The notes under the pieces are model-generated. The model was not told the DNA's origin and made no database searches. It saw only the letters and a list, made by a program, of their open reading frames with translations. A stretch of 64,000 bases of DNA from Larix kaempferi (lineage: Eukaryota; Streptophyta; Pinopsida; Pinales; Pinaceae). The stretch covers positions 29,736,501 through 29,800,500 of the forward strand of contig BSBM01000299.1 in NCBI GenBank assembly GCA_027924585.1. Reading direction: 5' to 3'. The position numbers were made by a program, and so were the translations under genes. Within the stretch, counting starts at the first letter, position 1. Each line of letters begins with the position of its first letter. Shown piece after piece: positions 22,200 to 35,486 of the stretch.

Positions 22200-24745
22200 G
22201 GCCGGTGAATTGGGGTTTTGTTGGTTCCTTGAACTGCGAACTACCTAGGTCTATACTGGAAACCTCAAGAAGGTGAGGATTATTTTGGATATGATACAAA
22301 GGATAAACATAAATAAGATTTACAGTCACCTCTTGAACTTCATAAGGAAGCAGAAAAAAAGCACACATCAGTGGGGTGTGAATCAGAAAATATGGTAGAA
22401 GGACAAGCCACAATAAGTCTGCAAAATGAGGAGGAAATTTGGGCACAAAGGTATGGATGAAATTCTGGTTTTTGTATTCATTTTTTGCATCCCTAGATGG
22501 AAACCACTTTCAGTCAGAAGGTTGGTTTGGTACAACCTTCTAATGTCGAAATTCAAGATTGGGAGAAGGTTGAAATGCAAGAAGCAAAAAAGGAGGTTCA
22601 TCCACCAAAACCTCATTTCCTTGAAAGGACACTAAATATGATGCAAAGGTTTGAAAACCATTCATATTTTTGTACTCCTTTGTATCATGATGAAGTTGAA
22701 GCCAATTTAGAGGAGAGGTTTGGACAAGTTGAGTCCCTTGGTGTTGAGGCTCAAACCTCTAATGTTAAGGAGGAATGCAGTGATCGAGCTAAATATTTGG
22801 AAGGGGGTTTGCATGATTCCCATATGATGGATGATCTCACACATGGAAGAACACACTGTGTTTTCAATAATATCTGGATTAGTTTGGAGAGCCTCTTCCT
22901 AATCACAAATGAGCAGGGTGTCCATTCCCTTGATCCTACCACTAGTGTTGCAGAAGAACAATCCAGAGAGAAAAGTGTCATTCTAGACATGGTTGAAAGA
23001 GCACCAACAGATGGATGTTAAAGTCTCTATATGGGGGACATAGAAATTAGTTTTGAAGAAATAGTTGCAAGCAAAAATCCCCTTGAGCATGAAGATGAAG
23101 ATCTTGTAGCAGCATAATTTTTTGTAGGATCAACATTTCAATCACCTATTGAACCACATGGTAAAGTAGATCTCTTTTAAGAAAAAGAGGAGGTCCATCC
23201 TCAAGAACCACACCACTTTGAATGGAGTTTGAATATGAGTGAGAGGAAGATAAAAGAGGTCCTAAACAACCTCCATGAAACTTATGCTTTGGTCTCTCAC
23301 TACTATTGGAGAACTACATAAATGGAGGAGCAACCCCCCATTGAATATTTTGACATTCGGGAAGCAATAGGAAGCCTAAGAGGATATTTTTTTCAGTTGC
23401 TTTTTGATAGAGATCACTTACTGGAACTTATAGATTTGTATCATGACACATCCTTAAGGGGTGAAGAAAATATTGACAAGATCACCTTAGATTTGGAGTG
23501 CACCCAGTATTCTTTGAAGAGTACTAACAGAACCCTTCAAGAATCTGAGCAGTATATTGAGTAACTACATGAGAAGTTGAAGGAATCACATTTCAATCCA
23601 TACATTGTAGACAATCATTCTTATATGAATGATTGCATTCATGATGCAGAAAGGGAACTTCATGTGATGGTGGCACTTGAAGTACAGGCTGATTTGCATG
23701 TGCTTGAGGAGTTAGAAGACAAGCAAAATGAAGACCAAGCACCTGGTCATTTCTAGAGAGGTTATGAGTTGCCTCTAGGAGGGAGTTGCATGGTTTTGGA
23801 TGAGGCACATGGTATCACCTTGTTTGATCCAACCACAAGTCCAATCAATGGTTATTTACAAGATTTGGTTCATTTTCCTTCATCCCACACACCTATGGCA
23901 GCCAACACACATAGGGATGAAATTTGGGTAAAGAGATTTTTCCTATTGGGGCCCCATGAGGAGTAGGAGGCTCACACATATCCCATTGTTGATTTCATGG
24001 TCAAGCCACATGGTTTGAAAAGTGCACCATTCCCTTCCCATTGTGGCACGAAGCAACAGAGGCATCTCTCAGATGGCTCCATCATGCATAGGAATGCATG
24101 GAAGTTCCACTTGGGCCAGCTAGGTGGAATAAGTTGCAAAATGTTGAGCCTTTGCACTAGAACATGGATAGCACATGGGGAAGTTGAAAGAAGTTTGTTT
24201 GGACCAATTAGATGTGGTTTTTGTTCATACATTGATTGTTTGAGTGGATAAATGTTAGAGGTAAGCAACCCAAAAGGTAAATTTATTGCTTGCATCATAA
24301 AATATTCATTAGACATAACATGTATCTCATGTGAGCAGTGGCATGAGCATCTATGGTTTCTAGATGATACTCTCAGTATTCTTGGATGGACATGGGTCAC
24401 CACCTGTTCCTTGGGAAGAGTTGATATGATTCAGCCCCAGATTGAGGAGTTCCATGTTTGGTGGGGAATTATCATTGATATTCAGTTTTGAATTGGAAAT
24501 TATCAACTTTCAATGTGGTGGTGTGATCTGGGCATCATGATTGATGATAGACACTCCCAAGTGATTTTTATGTTTGGGAGGATGTAGTTGAGATATTGGG
24601 ATCCTGGCATTCCTTGGAGTGACATATTTCCAAAGGTGGCAGAAAATGTTGGGTCCTTAAAGAGGAAGCAATGGGATCCATGCATTCTACTCAGTTATCA
24701 TGTCATTGGTTGGCTTCATAATTGGTTGGAGTTTTTTTCAATTGC
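22200..24745 (+). pseudogene. Retroelement accessory-type ORF, decayed
   Basis: The plus strand holds a chain of frames separated by single stops. 22497-23021 (METTFSQKVGLVQPSN...) is Glu-rich. 23322-23564 (IEYFDIREAIGSLRGYFFQ) has a heptad-like end. 23570-23755, 23760-23965 and 23970-24250 follow (LPLGGSCMVLDEAHGITL, WKFHLGQLGGISC). The same phrase, roughly HSLDPTTS / TLFDPTTS, appears at about 22925 and 23820, so the protein has an internal repeat. No gag or pol motif is seen. Its place just before a polypurine tract and LTR suggests a 3' ORF of an LTR element. Function unknown. Confidence 0.5.
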
Positions 24746-24776
24746 TTGAGGACAAGCAATTTTGGGAAGGGAGGAC
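24744..24776 (+). promoter_or_regulatory. Stem-loop and polypurine tract before LTR
   Basis: GCTTGAGGACAAGC (24744-24757) is a perfect 5-bp stem with a 4-base loop. It is followed by GGGAAGGGAGGA (24764-24775), a polypurine tract, and an LTR start at 24777. A TTGAGGACAAGCA block before the 3' LTR recurs in plant Ty3/gypsy elements. Confidence 0.65.
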
Positions 24777-26000
24777 TGGCATGTCCCCAATTTTGGTTCA
24801 TTTAAGTTCCCATGGGTAAAGGAGACAAAATAACCCCTAAGGAGATAAATTTATTTCATTTTTGTATGCTTAGAATAAAAATTATCCTAAGTCTAGTATA
24901 AATAATAATTTTATTAATTTTAATTATTTTATAAATAATTATTCCTAAATTTTGAGCCAGTGGTACAAGAGGGCACCTCATGAGGATAAGGTTTCTAAAA
25001 TAGAACTGGAGGAAAGAAAATAGAAAAAGATGAAAAGAAGGGAAGGTGTAAGAAGTTGCCAAAAGAAGAAAATTGGAAACATCCAGAAAAGCCAAGGGAG
25101 GGCACAGTTTCCAAAAGCAGGTCAGTTAACAAATTAGGAAACATCCCAAAGGGTGCAGTTTCCAAATTAGAGGCCAGTTTACAAAGAAGGAAACTATTTT
25201 ACAAAGTAGGAAACATCTCAAGTCAAGGAGGGCGTAGTTTCTAAAGGATGAAAAGTTGTAAGAGGGGAAAAGCAGGAAAGCCTATCCACTCAAGGAGGGA
25301 GAATTTGGAAGGGATCTCACAGGTCACCAAGCACATCAACTTGCTCAACACCTCATCAGGAAGTTTATAAAAGAAGCCAAGCAACTCCTTTTCAGAATTT
25401 TTTATCATTATTGAATTTGTGTGTGAGCACTTTTCCATGTTTTTTTCCAAAAAACGATTCGCCAATTTGCATTTTTTGAAGCCCCATTTCTCCCAATTTT
25501 GATGGGGTAAACTTTTTCACTCTAAAAATCGCCAAATTATTATATAAACTATATAAAATCCCTAGAAATTGAAATAATTTTAGAAAAATATCGCCAAATA
25601 TTTTATAGTTGAAATTTTAAGATTGGTAAGATTCACCAAGGTTTATACACTTTTAAATAAGTATGGGTCCTTAAAATTATCCCTGGTGAAGACCCATCCT
25701 TCAGAATTTGATGCAAAGATCCATACTTTTGAGGTGGTTCGATAGAGTTTCATAGAGAAAGAGTAGTCAGTTGGAGAGATGTCAAGATGACATAGAAGGC
25801 CAGTGCACACCTCAAGATCAACCAACAGCTCAGAGCCATCCTACAGATCTGATACAGTGACAACACCTTCTCTTCTCACTCCTTTATGTAATATCCTTCT
25901 TCTATCATTGTAATAATTCAAGTATAGAGATTATCTATGATGTCTAAGCCTATGTCATTTAATGTTTAAACATAATGAAATCAGTATTATTCATTTTTTC
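24777..26000 (+). repeat. 3' LTR of the element at 22200-24776
   Basis: Starts TGGCATGTCCCC just after the polypurine tract. A TATA box TTTATAAAAGAAG lies at 25363-25375. U5-like sequence with TCATTGTAATAATTC follows at about 25907. The right end is approximate because no partner LTR lies in the window. Confidence 0.55.
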
Positions 26001-27900
26001 TGTACATAACATATCATAGCCCCATTAAATATCATAAGATGAAACAAAGAGCATCCTTTGGCAATTGAGTCCTATCTTTCAAAGACTAGCTCAATATACA
26101 CTTTTTATGGGCTAGTTTTCCATTTTATGCATCATACAGATCTCATAGTCACTAATTCTCTTTTTGAAGGTTTATGTTTCTTTTTAACTCCCTATATAAT
26201 CCATCCCCATCGAAAAATCATAGTTTCATAACCCTCTATGGCTGTTTGAGTCCTCAGTAATCAAGACTGGCTCATTGGGCACCCGAAATTGACTAGTTTT
26301 ACAGTTTGATCAATTACAAGTTTTTGTATGCCTAAATACGGTTTTGTCAATTGTGTTGGGTCCCTGATACATTATGAATACCATCCCACCCTCATATTTT
26401 AAATCCTATATCATCCCAGTCCTTTTGGAATAGTTTGTAAAATACTAGTTGAGCAGTCCTACATAGCATTTTTCCTCTCTTTGCTCCCAAAATAAACTAG
26501 AACCTCCCAAATTATCAGAAGAACTTTTCCAACACATAATATGGATTTTAATGTCTGATATATTCCAATTGGTTACATTCAGGCGTAAGCACTGAGTTTA
26601 GTTTGCATATGTTGGTGTGCCCAAGAAGCATCAAAGTATACTTCAGCGACAACTGTTGTTGAAATGTAAATGGCCCCAGTAATGTATCCATAGGAATCAA
26701 TAGTTGGACCTGAACCTGATACTCTTGATTCTGTACATCCACCCATACATTTGGAAGATCCTAAACCTTACATAGTCCTAACCCTGGGGGGGAACCCAAT
26801 TGTGTCAAAGACTAGTTTTTTTGCAACTAGTTTTTCAACCAGCTGTGGTATGAGTTAATTCTTGCGTCAATTGATGTTTTTAATTCTGAAAATGAGATAA
26901 TATATTTGATATAATATCATGGATATTACACCCCCCTACCGCAACTCCTGCAACACACGCCCTTCCTTCTCCGACAACACCACCCTCGGTCGCACCTGCT
27001 CCACCAATGGCCTTCCCAACCCCATCAGCTGGATGATATCTCCTCGATCTCTTCCTCCGAGGTGGTCTCACAGGAACTACATCTACATCACAGAGGATGA
27101 AACCATCATCAGTAACTGATAAACATGTATATCATTAATGTACATAAATAAAAGAATGTACACATATATATGCAAAAAGTACAAACTGTAAAACATACCT
27201 AAAGCATCAAAACCTCCAGCAGGAACGGGTAGCTCCAAGTATCCCCGGTAGTTCATGCCGCCCAGGGATATCTCTTAATTCATCCTATGTGTTCCTCCCA
27301 AACATCAAACACATGAGGCGTATAATAGTACCCCATGGGCCCACCACCAACGTGATGCATAATACACCCCCAAAACACCATCTGAGGCTTCTGTGGTCTC
27401 CTCAGCGCAACTACTACCTACTGCCTCAACGACAGATAGCACTCAAAGAAATAGGAGCACAATACACTGTAATATTAGAAGGTTCTATGAGCCCCACACT
27501 GATGTAGATCCGACACGACCAACATCGTGGTTTATTTAACGATGCATAGGATCTCCCAGAATCGATCAGAATGCACTCTAAGAGGTTGGTGGCACAAAGT
27601 ACAAATAATTTCGAAAAGTGGGACCCACCCCTATTTTATACTCATTTGAACCAAAATTCCAACTAATGCCACGGGCGAACCGTAACTCCATTTTCAAAAT
27701 ATTTTGCACCACTACGACCAACGCTTCGAGCTCTTCAACATGGAGCCAACAAATATGGATCCCCACCAATGTCAATGGGACACTATTTTTCTAGCTAGTA
27801 CCCCACAGGTACGAGATGTTTTGGTTATATGATTTATGCATTATCAATACCTTGGTCACATTATTTACTAAACTTGGGTATGTACGTTGTGTTTGTAGGA
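26001..27900. other. Unassigned AT-rich and repeat-like DNA
   Basis: No gene recognised. Degenerate repetition around the words GAGTCCT, GACTGGCTCA and GACTAGTTTT occurs at 26065-26300 and again near 26810. The 26880-27120 stretch is GC-richer and has overlapping open frames on both strands, neither of which I recognise. 27230-27780 is weakly open on both strands and again unrecognised. Confidence 0.4.
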
Positions 27901-29637
27901 TCCCAACCAGGACAATCTTGGAGACTATTTATTTTCCACTATAAAAACAAGACTCCATCCTAAAACAACAGGGGTCATGCACCCTACCACAGGTATCATT
28001 CCGTAACTGGCATATAGACATTATTTACCCTCCATTTATAATGCATTTCCCAGTATTTCCACTAATAACCATAGGGACCCCGTTCATGGCCTTGATGTGC
28101 CATAAACATCATCGCTGTGAATAGCATGTTCCCCCATGGGTTTTCGCACCATTTCTATCACCGTCATCAATTGACACCCATGATTTCGGCCCCCCACAAG
28201 TCTGAGGAATCTGACCCAGCGTGAAAAGACCCTCCCTTAGAGTATCATTTTGCAATTGGGCATTTACTCCACATGGTAGGCACTCGTCATATTCTTCAGC
28301 ACATGTTACGAGAATGATTCACAAATCCCCCTCATACATCCATGAGCACTTTACCTTTCGCAATATCCCTTGTATCATCACCCCTAAAAAGATACCTATG
28401 GGGCCCCCACCCTCAGAAGCAACCAGTTCTCTTCAGTCTTCCCGCACGAATACACTGCATGGAATCGTTTCATGGAGCATTTGTCTTTAGCTGTAATTTA
28501 TCCCTCACTTCATCACTGGAAAGTGTCCCCTGATCCACTCAAAACTGTGGGAACTCCGCTCATCATCAAATCAGTCCCCCGACACACCCAATACTATGGG
28601 GACCCCCACCAGCATTCTTTATGCACAAATAGTTCCCCCATCACCTCACATATAAAGAACACAATATTATTTTGGTAGAAACCCATGGTATCCTTTGAAT
28701 GATGTATTTTGGTCTCCATATGTTCAACAATATTTTTTTTCCAGTCACCATTACCCTTTGTTTTTTGTTTCCATCAAAACCCTTTCACTTGCAGTTTGTC
28801 TCCGCCCATTTCAATCTGTGTCGTTCTGAAAGAAAAAAATTCGTCCCCACTCACCACGTTTACAATATATCAAAGGGAGTTATGAGCCTCATGCTTACCA
28901 ACTAGTCTTGATTTAGGTTAGTCCATCTACCAGTCGGTTACAATATGATCTCAATTCTCAAGATAAGACTCTCGTTTTATCATGTACTTCAACTCTTGTC
29001 GATGTAAAAACATTATATTCTGAGAGTTGTAGTTGTACCTTGAGATCCCTTTCAATCACTATAAGGGATCACCTCGAACTCAGTAGGGAGAGGCATTAGT
29101 TCTCCCTAGCTAAGTTGTTTCCCTATGCTCGACATCAACACATCATCGCATCAGGGGGAAACATACTTTTGAAGGTAGTATTTTTCACATTTGGAAATCA
29201 TGGTAGAAGTCTATTCGTTATAGTGAATCTCTCAGGAAAATTTACATACTGATTTGATCCCCCACCCAGTGGGCTTATCATGGTCACCAGTAGTTCCACT
29301 TCTTCAAACATTCTACAACATTTCCTGGGTCATTTACTCAAGCATGGATTGAATTTTCCTTCATCCATATCCGAGTAGTATAGTAGAGTCGACACCTTGG
29401 TCCTCTATCGTTGTAATCACTTTGATAGCATTTCACAAGCATGGGTATGCATGCCTTGTTTGTATAAAAACTATTCTTTACTATACCTCCAACGGTAATC
29501 ACCGACAATCTTCCCCCATGGGAGAACCTTATTTGTCCACATATGATTCGTCCTATAGAACATGAGAGAAACAACACAAAACATGATGCATTATTAGCTC
29601 TACAGTACCCTCCGAAACTCATACATCAAGGGGCATC
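27901..29637. other. Unassigned, possible 3' non-coding region of an LTR element
   Basis: No coding match. The block has several C-rich, repeated phrases (for example GTATCATTCCGTAACTGG near 27990 and GTATCATTTTGCAATTGG near 28240). It runs up to the LTR start at 29638, so it may be the 3' untranslated part of an older element. Confidence 0.35.
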
Positions 29638-31790
29638 TGTTAACGCCTAAAAATGGCTCACATGCGGGATTTTGGAAATTCATCCAGTAAGGCATCATCA
29701 ACATAAAGAATGCATATCACCACAAGCATCCTCAACAGATCCAAAACACAACATGAGTCCATAAGTTCCAAGGAACAGTCAAAACAAAGGGTAGCACGGG
29801 TAATACATAGTTGACCCACGCTATAGTGCAAGTTATATGAACAACACTCATGCTACACCCTCATGGCTTTTCTTTCGATAGTCATGCTACTGTCAAAATG
29901 GCAAGACCAGTCACTCTCAGTGGTGCATTAAAGACTCAGTCCTCCCCAAATATACCAATTCGGATCCTCACACACTTGGTGGCATCAATCGACCCCCCTT
30001 GTGTACCTTGGAACTAGTTCATGAAGGAGGAGAGTTCACATTTGGATCTAGTTGTTTGTTGGCCACCTCTTGGCCTATGAAAGGAAGGAATTGGCATGCA
30101 TTTTGTAGAGAAAAATCAGAGTAAGGTTATGTTGTTGGATTTGGGTTGGACCTTCCTCATAGCCCACCATTTCCTACCATTGTAAGCATTCCCAAGCTCC
30201 CTTGGCACCTTCCATCTAGGGGAAAGTGTTTCTCTCCATTGTTCTACCATCTACTTAACATTTATTTTGGACAAGAAAGTACTCCCTAAGTGATATTGTT
30301 GGATTCCCTTGAATCCCACACCTCCATGTGGTCTCTTACCTAGTTGAAGTAGAAGGACAGGCTTGGTAAATGAACCTCATAAATTGACCTTGGGAGAATG
30401 GCTATGAAGTTCCAACTAAGCTACCCTATCCCTTAAACAAAAATATTAATAATATATGATCAATTTGATATTTGGTCCAACCTAAAAACAGAATTGAGCT
30501 CCACGTAAGACAGATAAATGATATCACGAATCTTACAATAAGCAGCAACAACTAAGTAGAGTAGGTTCTCACTCCACCTGAAACCATCATTAATTATAAG
30601 AGATACTTTATTTTCTCAAAGATCTAAGATCTTCCAGTCAATCGCCAATTGTTGCAACTGCAACCACCCTCCCCAGTATTTTCTCTTAGAAAGACTAGGG
30701 CCCCCCACCTTGAATTTAACCTTGATTGTTTAAAGCTTGGATCCCTCCTAGACTAAGTAAGGTATCGCTGGATGTTTCCTATGGGATAAAGTACTTAACC
30801 AAATTTTCAACTTTTCTTAAGAATCGCATTTTGGAGAGTTTCCCCAAACTCGCCAAAACGTTGGAGTGTTTTCCCAAACTCGCTGAAACATCACTAAGAG
30901 TTTCCTCGAACTCGCCGAAAATTCGCTAAAATATCTCTAAAGTCTAAACTCACCGAAACATCGTCGAAGATATCCTTTTTCCGCTAAATTTATGGATTTT
31001 TCCTTCGAAACGTCGACGTAGTTTCATTGTTCCCCCAAAATGACACGCCATTTTAATTTACGGTTTGTCGCCAAAATTCAAAAAGCTCGTCGAAAGCTCC
31101 AACAATATTTCCCATTTTTACATTGAAACTGTCACGCAAGCTGTTTCTTTTCCGCCAAAACTGTGGGGAAATTTTGGAATCTCGCCAAAGAATGTCTATT
31201 ATTTTCATCAATTTTTGCCTTATTTTTTTCCTAAACTCTCATGACATTTTGCTGGACTTCTCAGTTTAACACCGAATGGTTTTGCTGAGCTTATCCTTTT
31301 TCCACCGAACCCATATCGACAAAACTCATGATTCTACGTCGAGACGATTGTGTCGATTTTTCCTTTTAGCACCGAAACTCATCATCACAAAAAAATTTAA
31401 TATTCTTTTCGATGCCATCGTAGTTGATGACAATTTGTAATTGAAACACGCATCGCATGAGAACAGGATTTAGCGCTCAAGCGTGTCAGAGTACTATATT
31501 ATTCTCGTTGAAAAAGAAAAAAAACCTAACGTAGTTTTGAGAAGACATTGAAATGGCTTATAAAAGAAGATCGAAGTTTCTTTTGGGGGGATCGTCGAGC
31601 ATTTAGGGTCTCAAAAGGATCTCTTTTAAAAAGTAGAATATGTTATCCCTCATTGTCTTTTTTCATCCAACCGCGTTCTCTCTCGCGCCACCTAGATAAG
31701 AATCTTCGCTCGGTATAGTTGCGCTCACTGGCAATCAATCTAGTACATCTGTCGTTTATTGTCCAGGTAGGTACATTTTCGTCCTGATTA
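29638..31790 (+). repeat. Long LTR
   Basis: Begins TGTTAACGCC after a short purine patch (CAAGGGG). A TATA box CTTATAAAAGAAG lies at 31558-31570, and U5-like DNA follows. Four variants of AACTCGCCGAAA occur at about 30848, 30874, 30909 and 30947. The right end is uncertain, because no partner LTR is found. About 2.1 kb is long but within the range of plant gypsy LTRs. Confidence 0.5.
31558..31570 (+). promoter_or_regulatory. TATA box of the long LTR
   Basis: CTTATAAAAGAAG, a near-consensus plant TATA box. The same TATAAAAGAAG word is found in the LTR at 25365. Confidence 0.5.
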
Positions 31791-32339
31791 TTGTTACTCT
31801 TTCCACTTGGAATTTGGAGATTGGTATGGTAAAATAAATCCGCGATTGGTCTTGTTGGTTCTAGGGTTAATCGTTTCTTTAAAATTCATTTCATTGGTTG
31901 ACTCAATTCTTCTTTGGGGCCCCAAGGTTTTCAGTCACCATAATTCTACCTAAGAATTTGCACCATAAGACTAAGTCCACATCCTTATTACCAAAACGAC
32001 ATCCCCTCAAATATTCTCCAATCATGATAGACCCTAATCCCTAACTCACTAAGAATACGCAGACTTTCCCTAACTTTATTTCACCCATATCGAGCCATTG
32101 CATTTTGTTTTTATAATATTAATGGATCCACAGATGCAGTTTCCTGTGGAGGGAATAGGGTGTTCTTTGCTTTGATGAGAAACTGTACATTTATGAAAAT
32201 AAAAGCATTTGTTCATTGAAATTTTTTTGAATCAATTCCTTGTTTGCATCTTGTTCATAGTATTAATGGATTTTATACAACATGATATTATGCTTCTTTT
32301 GTCTTACAAGATCCAGAGATGTTGAAAATAGGTCCTAAG

Positions 32340-35300
32340 CATCCCTCCAAAGTTGTATTGGTGGTAGCATATGATGATGAAGCGGTTCAAGAGACCTCTT
32401 TGAAGATTTAGTTTTATGACACTCAACATATCACTGGCATAACCCCTGAATTCAAATGGGGTTAAATTTATCATCTAATCAGAGATCGAAATGTACTGGA
32501 AGCTACGATTGAGAAAGACCTAATCTACCAAAACTTCAAGAAATCAGGCATCCACAAGGATGTAGCCTGATCTGAGTTGTTCCCGTGTGCTAAGATGATA
32601 GGTTAGATCCTCCCTCATATCGAAATCAAATCTCATATCATTACAAGTGCTATGAGGAAAGGTTTTGCCTCATTTCAGCCCGCCCACATCGGAAAATATT
32701 ATAGGCTTCAAACCCCAAGAGTCTTTTTAACTGAATATTGGCTCAAAATCCTGAAATTGGACTATGCAGAGTGTGCAAAGAAAATGTTGTTTCCAAGGAA
32801 GTAGTTATGCAAGATAAGTAGCAAGGAATATGAGACCAAGTTTTTTAAGACTCCCTTTAAAATCACTGCTACTCTCCTATCCAGTTTATATGGAAATCCC
32901 AACTCTACTAATTACAATATCAATTGGGTACCCAAGCTTTACCATATTACAATGCATGGCACCATTTTCAATTGGCAAGATATTATTTATGAGAACATGG
33001 TGCAAGCTATCGGCGATGCACAACAAGGACTTCAAGTAAAGAAGGTTGAGTTCCACATGTCTTCTTACTTGATAGATTTTATCATGACCCTGAATCCCTT
33101 TCCCAGCCCTCAGATGTAGGTGGAATACCAATGAGTCCCCTGTTTATGTAGCATACCATATTTTCCAAGCCCAGAAACATGTGAGATACTATAAGAAAAT
33201 ATGCGAGAAGTTCTTGGTTCCCTTGTACAAACTGCTTTATCAAAAGAAACCAGACTGCATGTCTGAGGAATCTATTACAGTGGTCACTCAATTAGGGGAT
33301 TACTATTTAACCCTTGAAGGTACCTACTTACATAATATGGAGGATCAAAAGGTCCACCTTTGTTACCAAAATATGTTACTGATTACATTATTTTGAAGGA
33401 AATCGTAAGACATACATTTTTAAATGCCATTGGCCATTTCCTGCGTGAGAATAAGAAGGCTTCTTGGCCTCCACTCCCATTATCAGTTGGTGCATATAGC
33501 ATCAATAAGCTCAAGGATGCTCAGGAGCTAGTGAAATATTTAGATTCATTTCATTTTGGTGAAAAAATCTTTGTAATGAACGATAGTCACCAAAAGGTGG
33601 CCTTGCATTGCTCATTGGTTAAAATTCATTATGAATATGTTGATCAATTCTTAAGAGAAGAATAAATATATAGGCGGGTCCGAAACCTTGCAGAATTGGA
33701 TAAAAGACTCAACAAAAGGAATGGTGGTAAGGACACGAGCTCTAGCAAACCATCAGATACCTCGATGCAAGGAGACATAGAAGAAGCTGCTAGGAAGAAA
33801 GTAGTAGAAGAATCCCTCTTGGAAAAAACCTAATAAGAGACTACAAGAAGAAGAACTAGCAAGGAAGGGAGAAGAAGAGTGAAAAGTGAAGTAAGACGAG
33901 GAAAATTACCGAAAAGGGTGGAACACGAAAAATTGGATAAGTTGGTAGCGGAACAAGAAGAAAAAGGATCTAAGTTATTATGACAACAACAAGAATCAAC
34001 TTAGTAAGAAGAACTACAAAAAAAGAAAGGATAAGAAGAGGCATTCAAGAAATTTGTGGAAATTCAAAGTCTACAAGGAGGTGATGAAAGCCAAGATATG
34101 GATATTGATACTACAATAGACACTAACACAGAAATTCCACCTAATGCAGGACATCTTCCACTAGTTGAATTGGGACTCACTCCATTCACACCATCCAAGC
34201 AACATGATGTTGCTAAATTAAAGACTATAATTTATGATCCCAAAAGGAATACCATTATGAAAAGGATGGAAAGAGGCTTAAAATCACCTCACAACCAGAC
34301 ATCGTCACAATACAAGAAGTTCCAGTAGTTGAAGGCACCAACAAGGATCTAATGTTCATAGAATATGTTGGTGTTGTTGTATCCTTGGCCAATGAAGAAA
34401 ATATACACAAGTTAATAGAAAATGTAGAGAGCAGTAAGGAAAGGTGGTTAAACTTAAGGAAAATCTAGTTCAAGCTAGGAATGAAGGCATCCAGATGAGA
34501 CGTTAGCGGGATACCCTCGAGTTGCAAAAGGAAGAATCCATGCACATCGTGCAAAGATTAGAAGTCGAATGGGACTCACTAAATGTTCAAGTAGTAATAT
34601 TGGAAGGTGAGAAAATAGATTTAAAGTCCCAATTACAAGGGATGAAATCAAATAAAATCCAATGGGACCAACAAGTAAAAGAGCTCTGCAAGAACATGTA
34701 GGAGAGATTAATCAATAAAAGGAGTCATTGATGATTGCATTGAGTAATTCACATGAGAATAAATAGGAATTAACCCCATTTCATGATTGTGCCTCCACTC
34801 TTCAAGAGAATTTGTTCCACTCACAGGAGTTTCTCACAGAACAAACATTTGAAGTGCAGGGAATAGTGACCAAGCTTAAGCATATATAGGCTAAAACAAC
34901 TACTTCCACTAGACATAAGCTAGGATAAATTCATAACAGGATGAAGAAGCTTGTTGCTTGGAGAAAGACAGCTAAATAAATTATTCCCCATTTGCCAAAA
35001 AAATATACAGTAGAACTAAAGTTGGATTTTTCAACTCTAGACAGTTTCCAAAAGGATGAAAGAAAGTTGCAAAATGAAGTGGCAACTTCTATTTCCAATT
35101 GTGAATGGATTCACTAGAACATTTCCATATCCTTTGAAAAAGGTAAATTTCCTTCTCTTGGCCCATTCGAAATTCCTGTACCAAAAGAGCAGCGGTTGAC
35201 TGAGATAAGGACCATCAAATATGAATATGTAGCTTCTATTCGAAGTTTGGAATTCATCACTCCAGAGTATTTGAAAGAGCGTATTGGGAAAGATACTTTT

Positions 35301-35486
35301 AAAACACACTACCTGGCTAATGTGCATAGTTCAGCAACCAAAGGGATCAATGCAATGTTTAAATATTTATCATTTCATGGAGTGGAATTAATATTATTGG
35401 AGCCTCAACATTTAAATATTATATCTTATGAAAGAAGCCTTTGGTATGAGTTTCTACAAGCTCAAGATGACGCCCCACCCTCATGA
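32340..35486 (+). pseudogene. Accessory-type ORF directly downstream of an LTR
   Basis: The reading frame runs from about ATG 32320 with single stops. The N-terminal part is globular: KPAHIG-like, then YYRLQTPRVFLTEYWLKILK (32698-32757), NYNINWVPKLYHITMHG (32908-32958), FNWQDIIYENM (32967-32999), FHMSSYLIDFI (33050-33082). 33181-33665 is open in two overlapping frames. From 33665 to 34030 it is Glu/Lys/Arg-rich and probably coiled. 34056-34328 is acidic, and 35000-35486 is a last open block ending at a stop at 35484. No gag, protease, RT or integrase lies between the LTR and this gene. Function unknown. Confidence 0.55.

Noticed and set aside
26880-27120. Gly/Arg-rich minus ORF and Pro/Ser-rich plus ORF
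   Set aside because: Mirror images of one GC-richer patch; no homology recognised.
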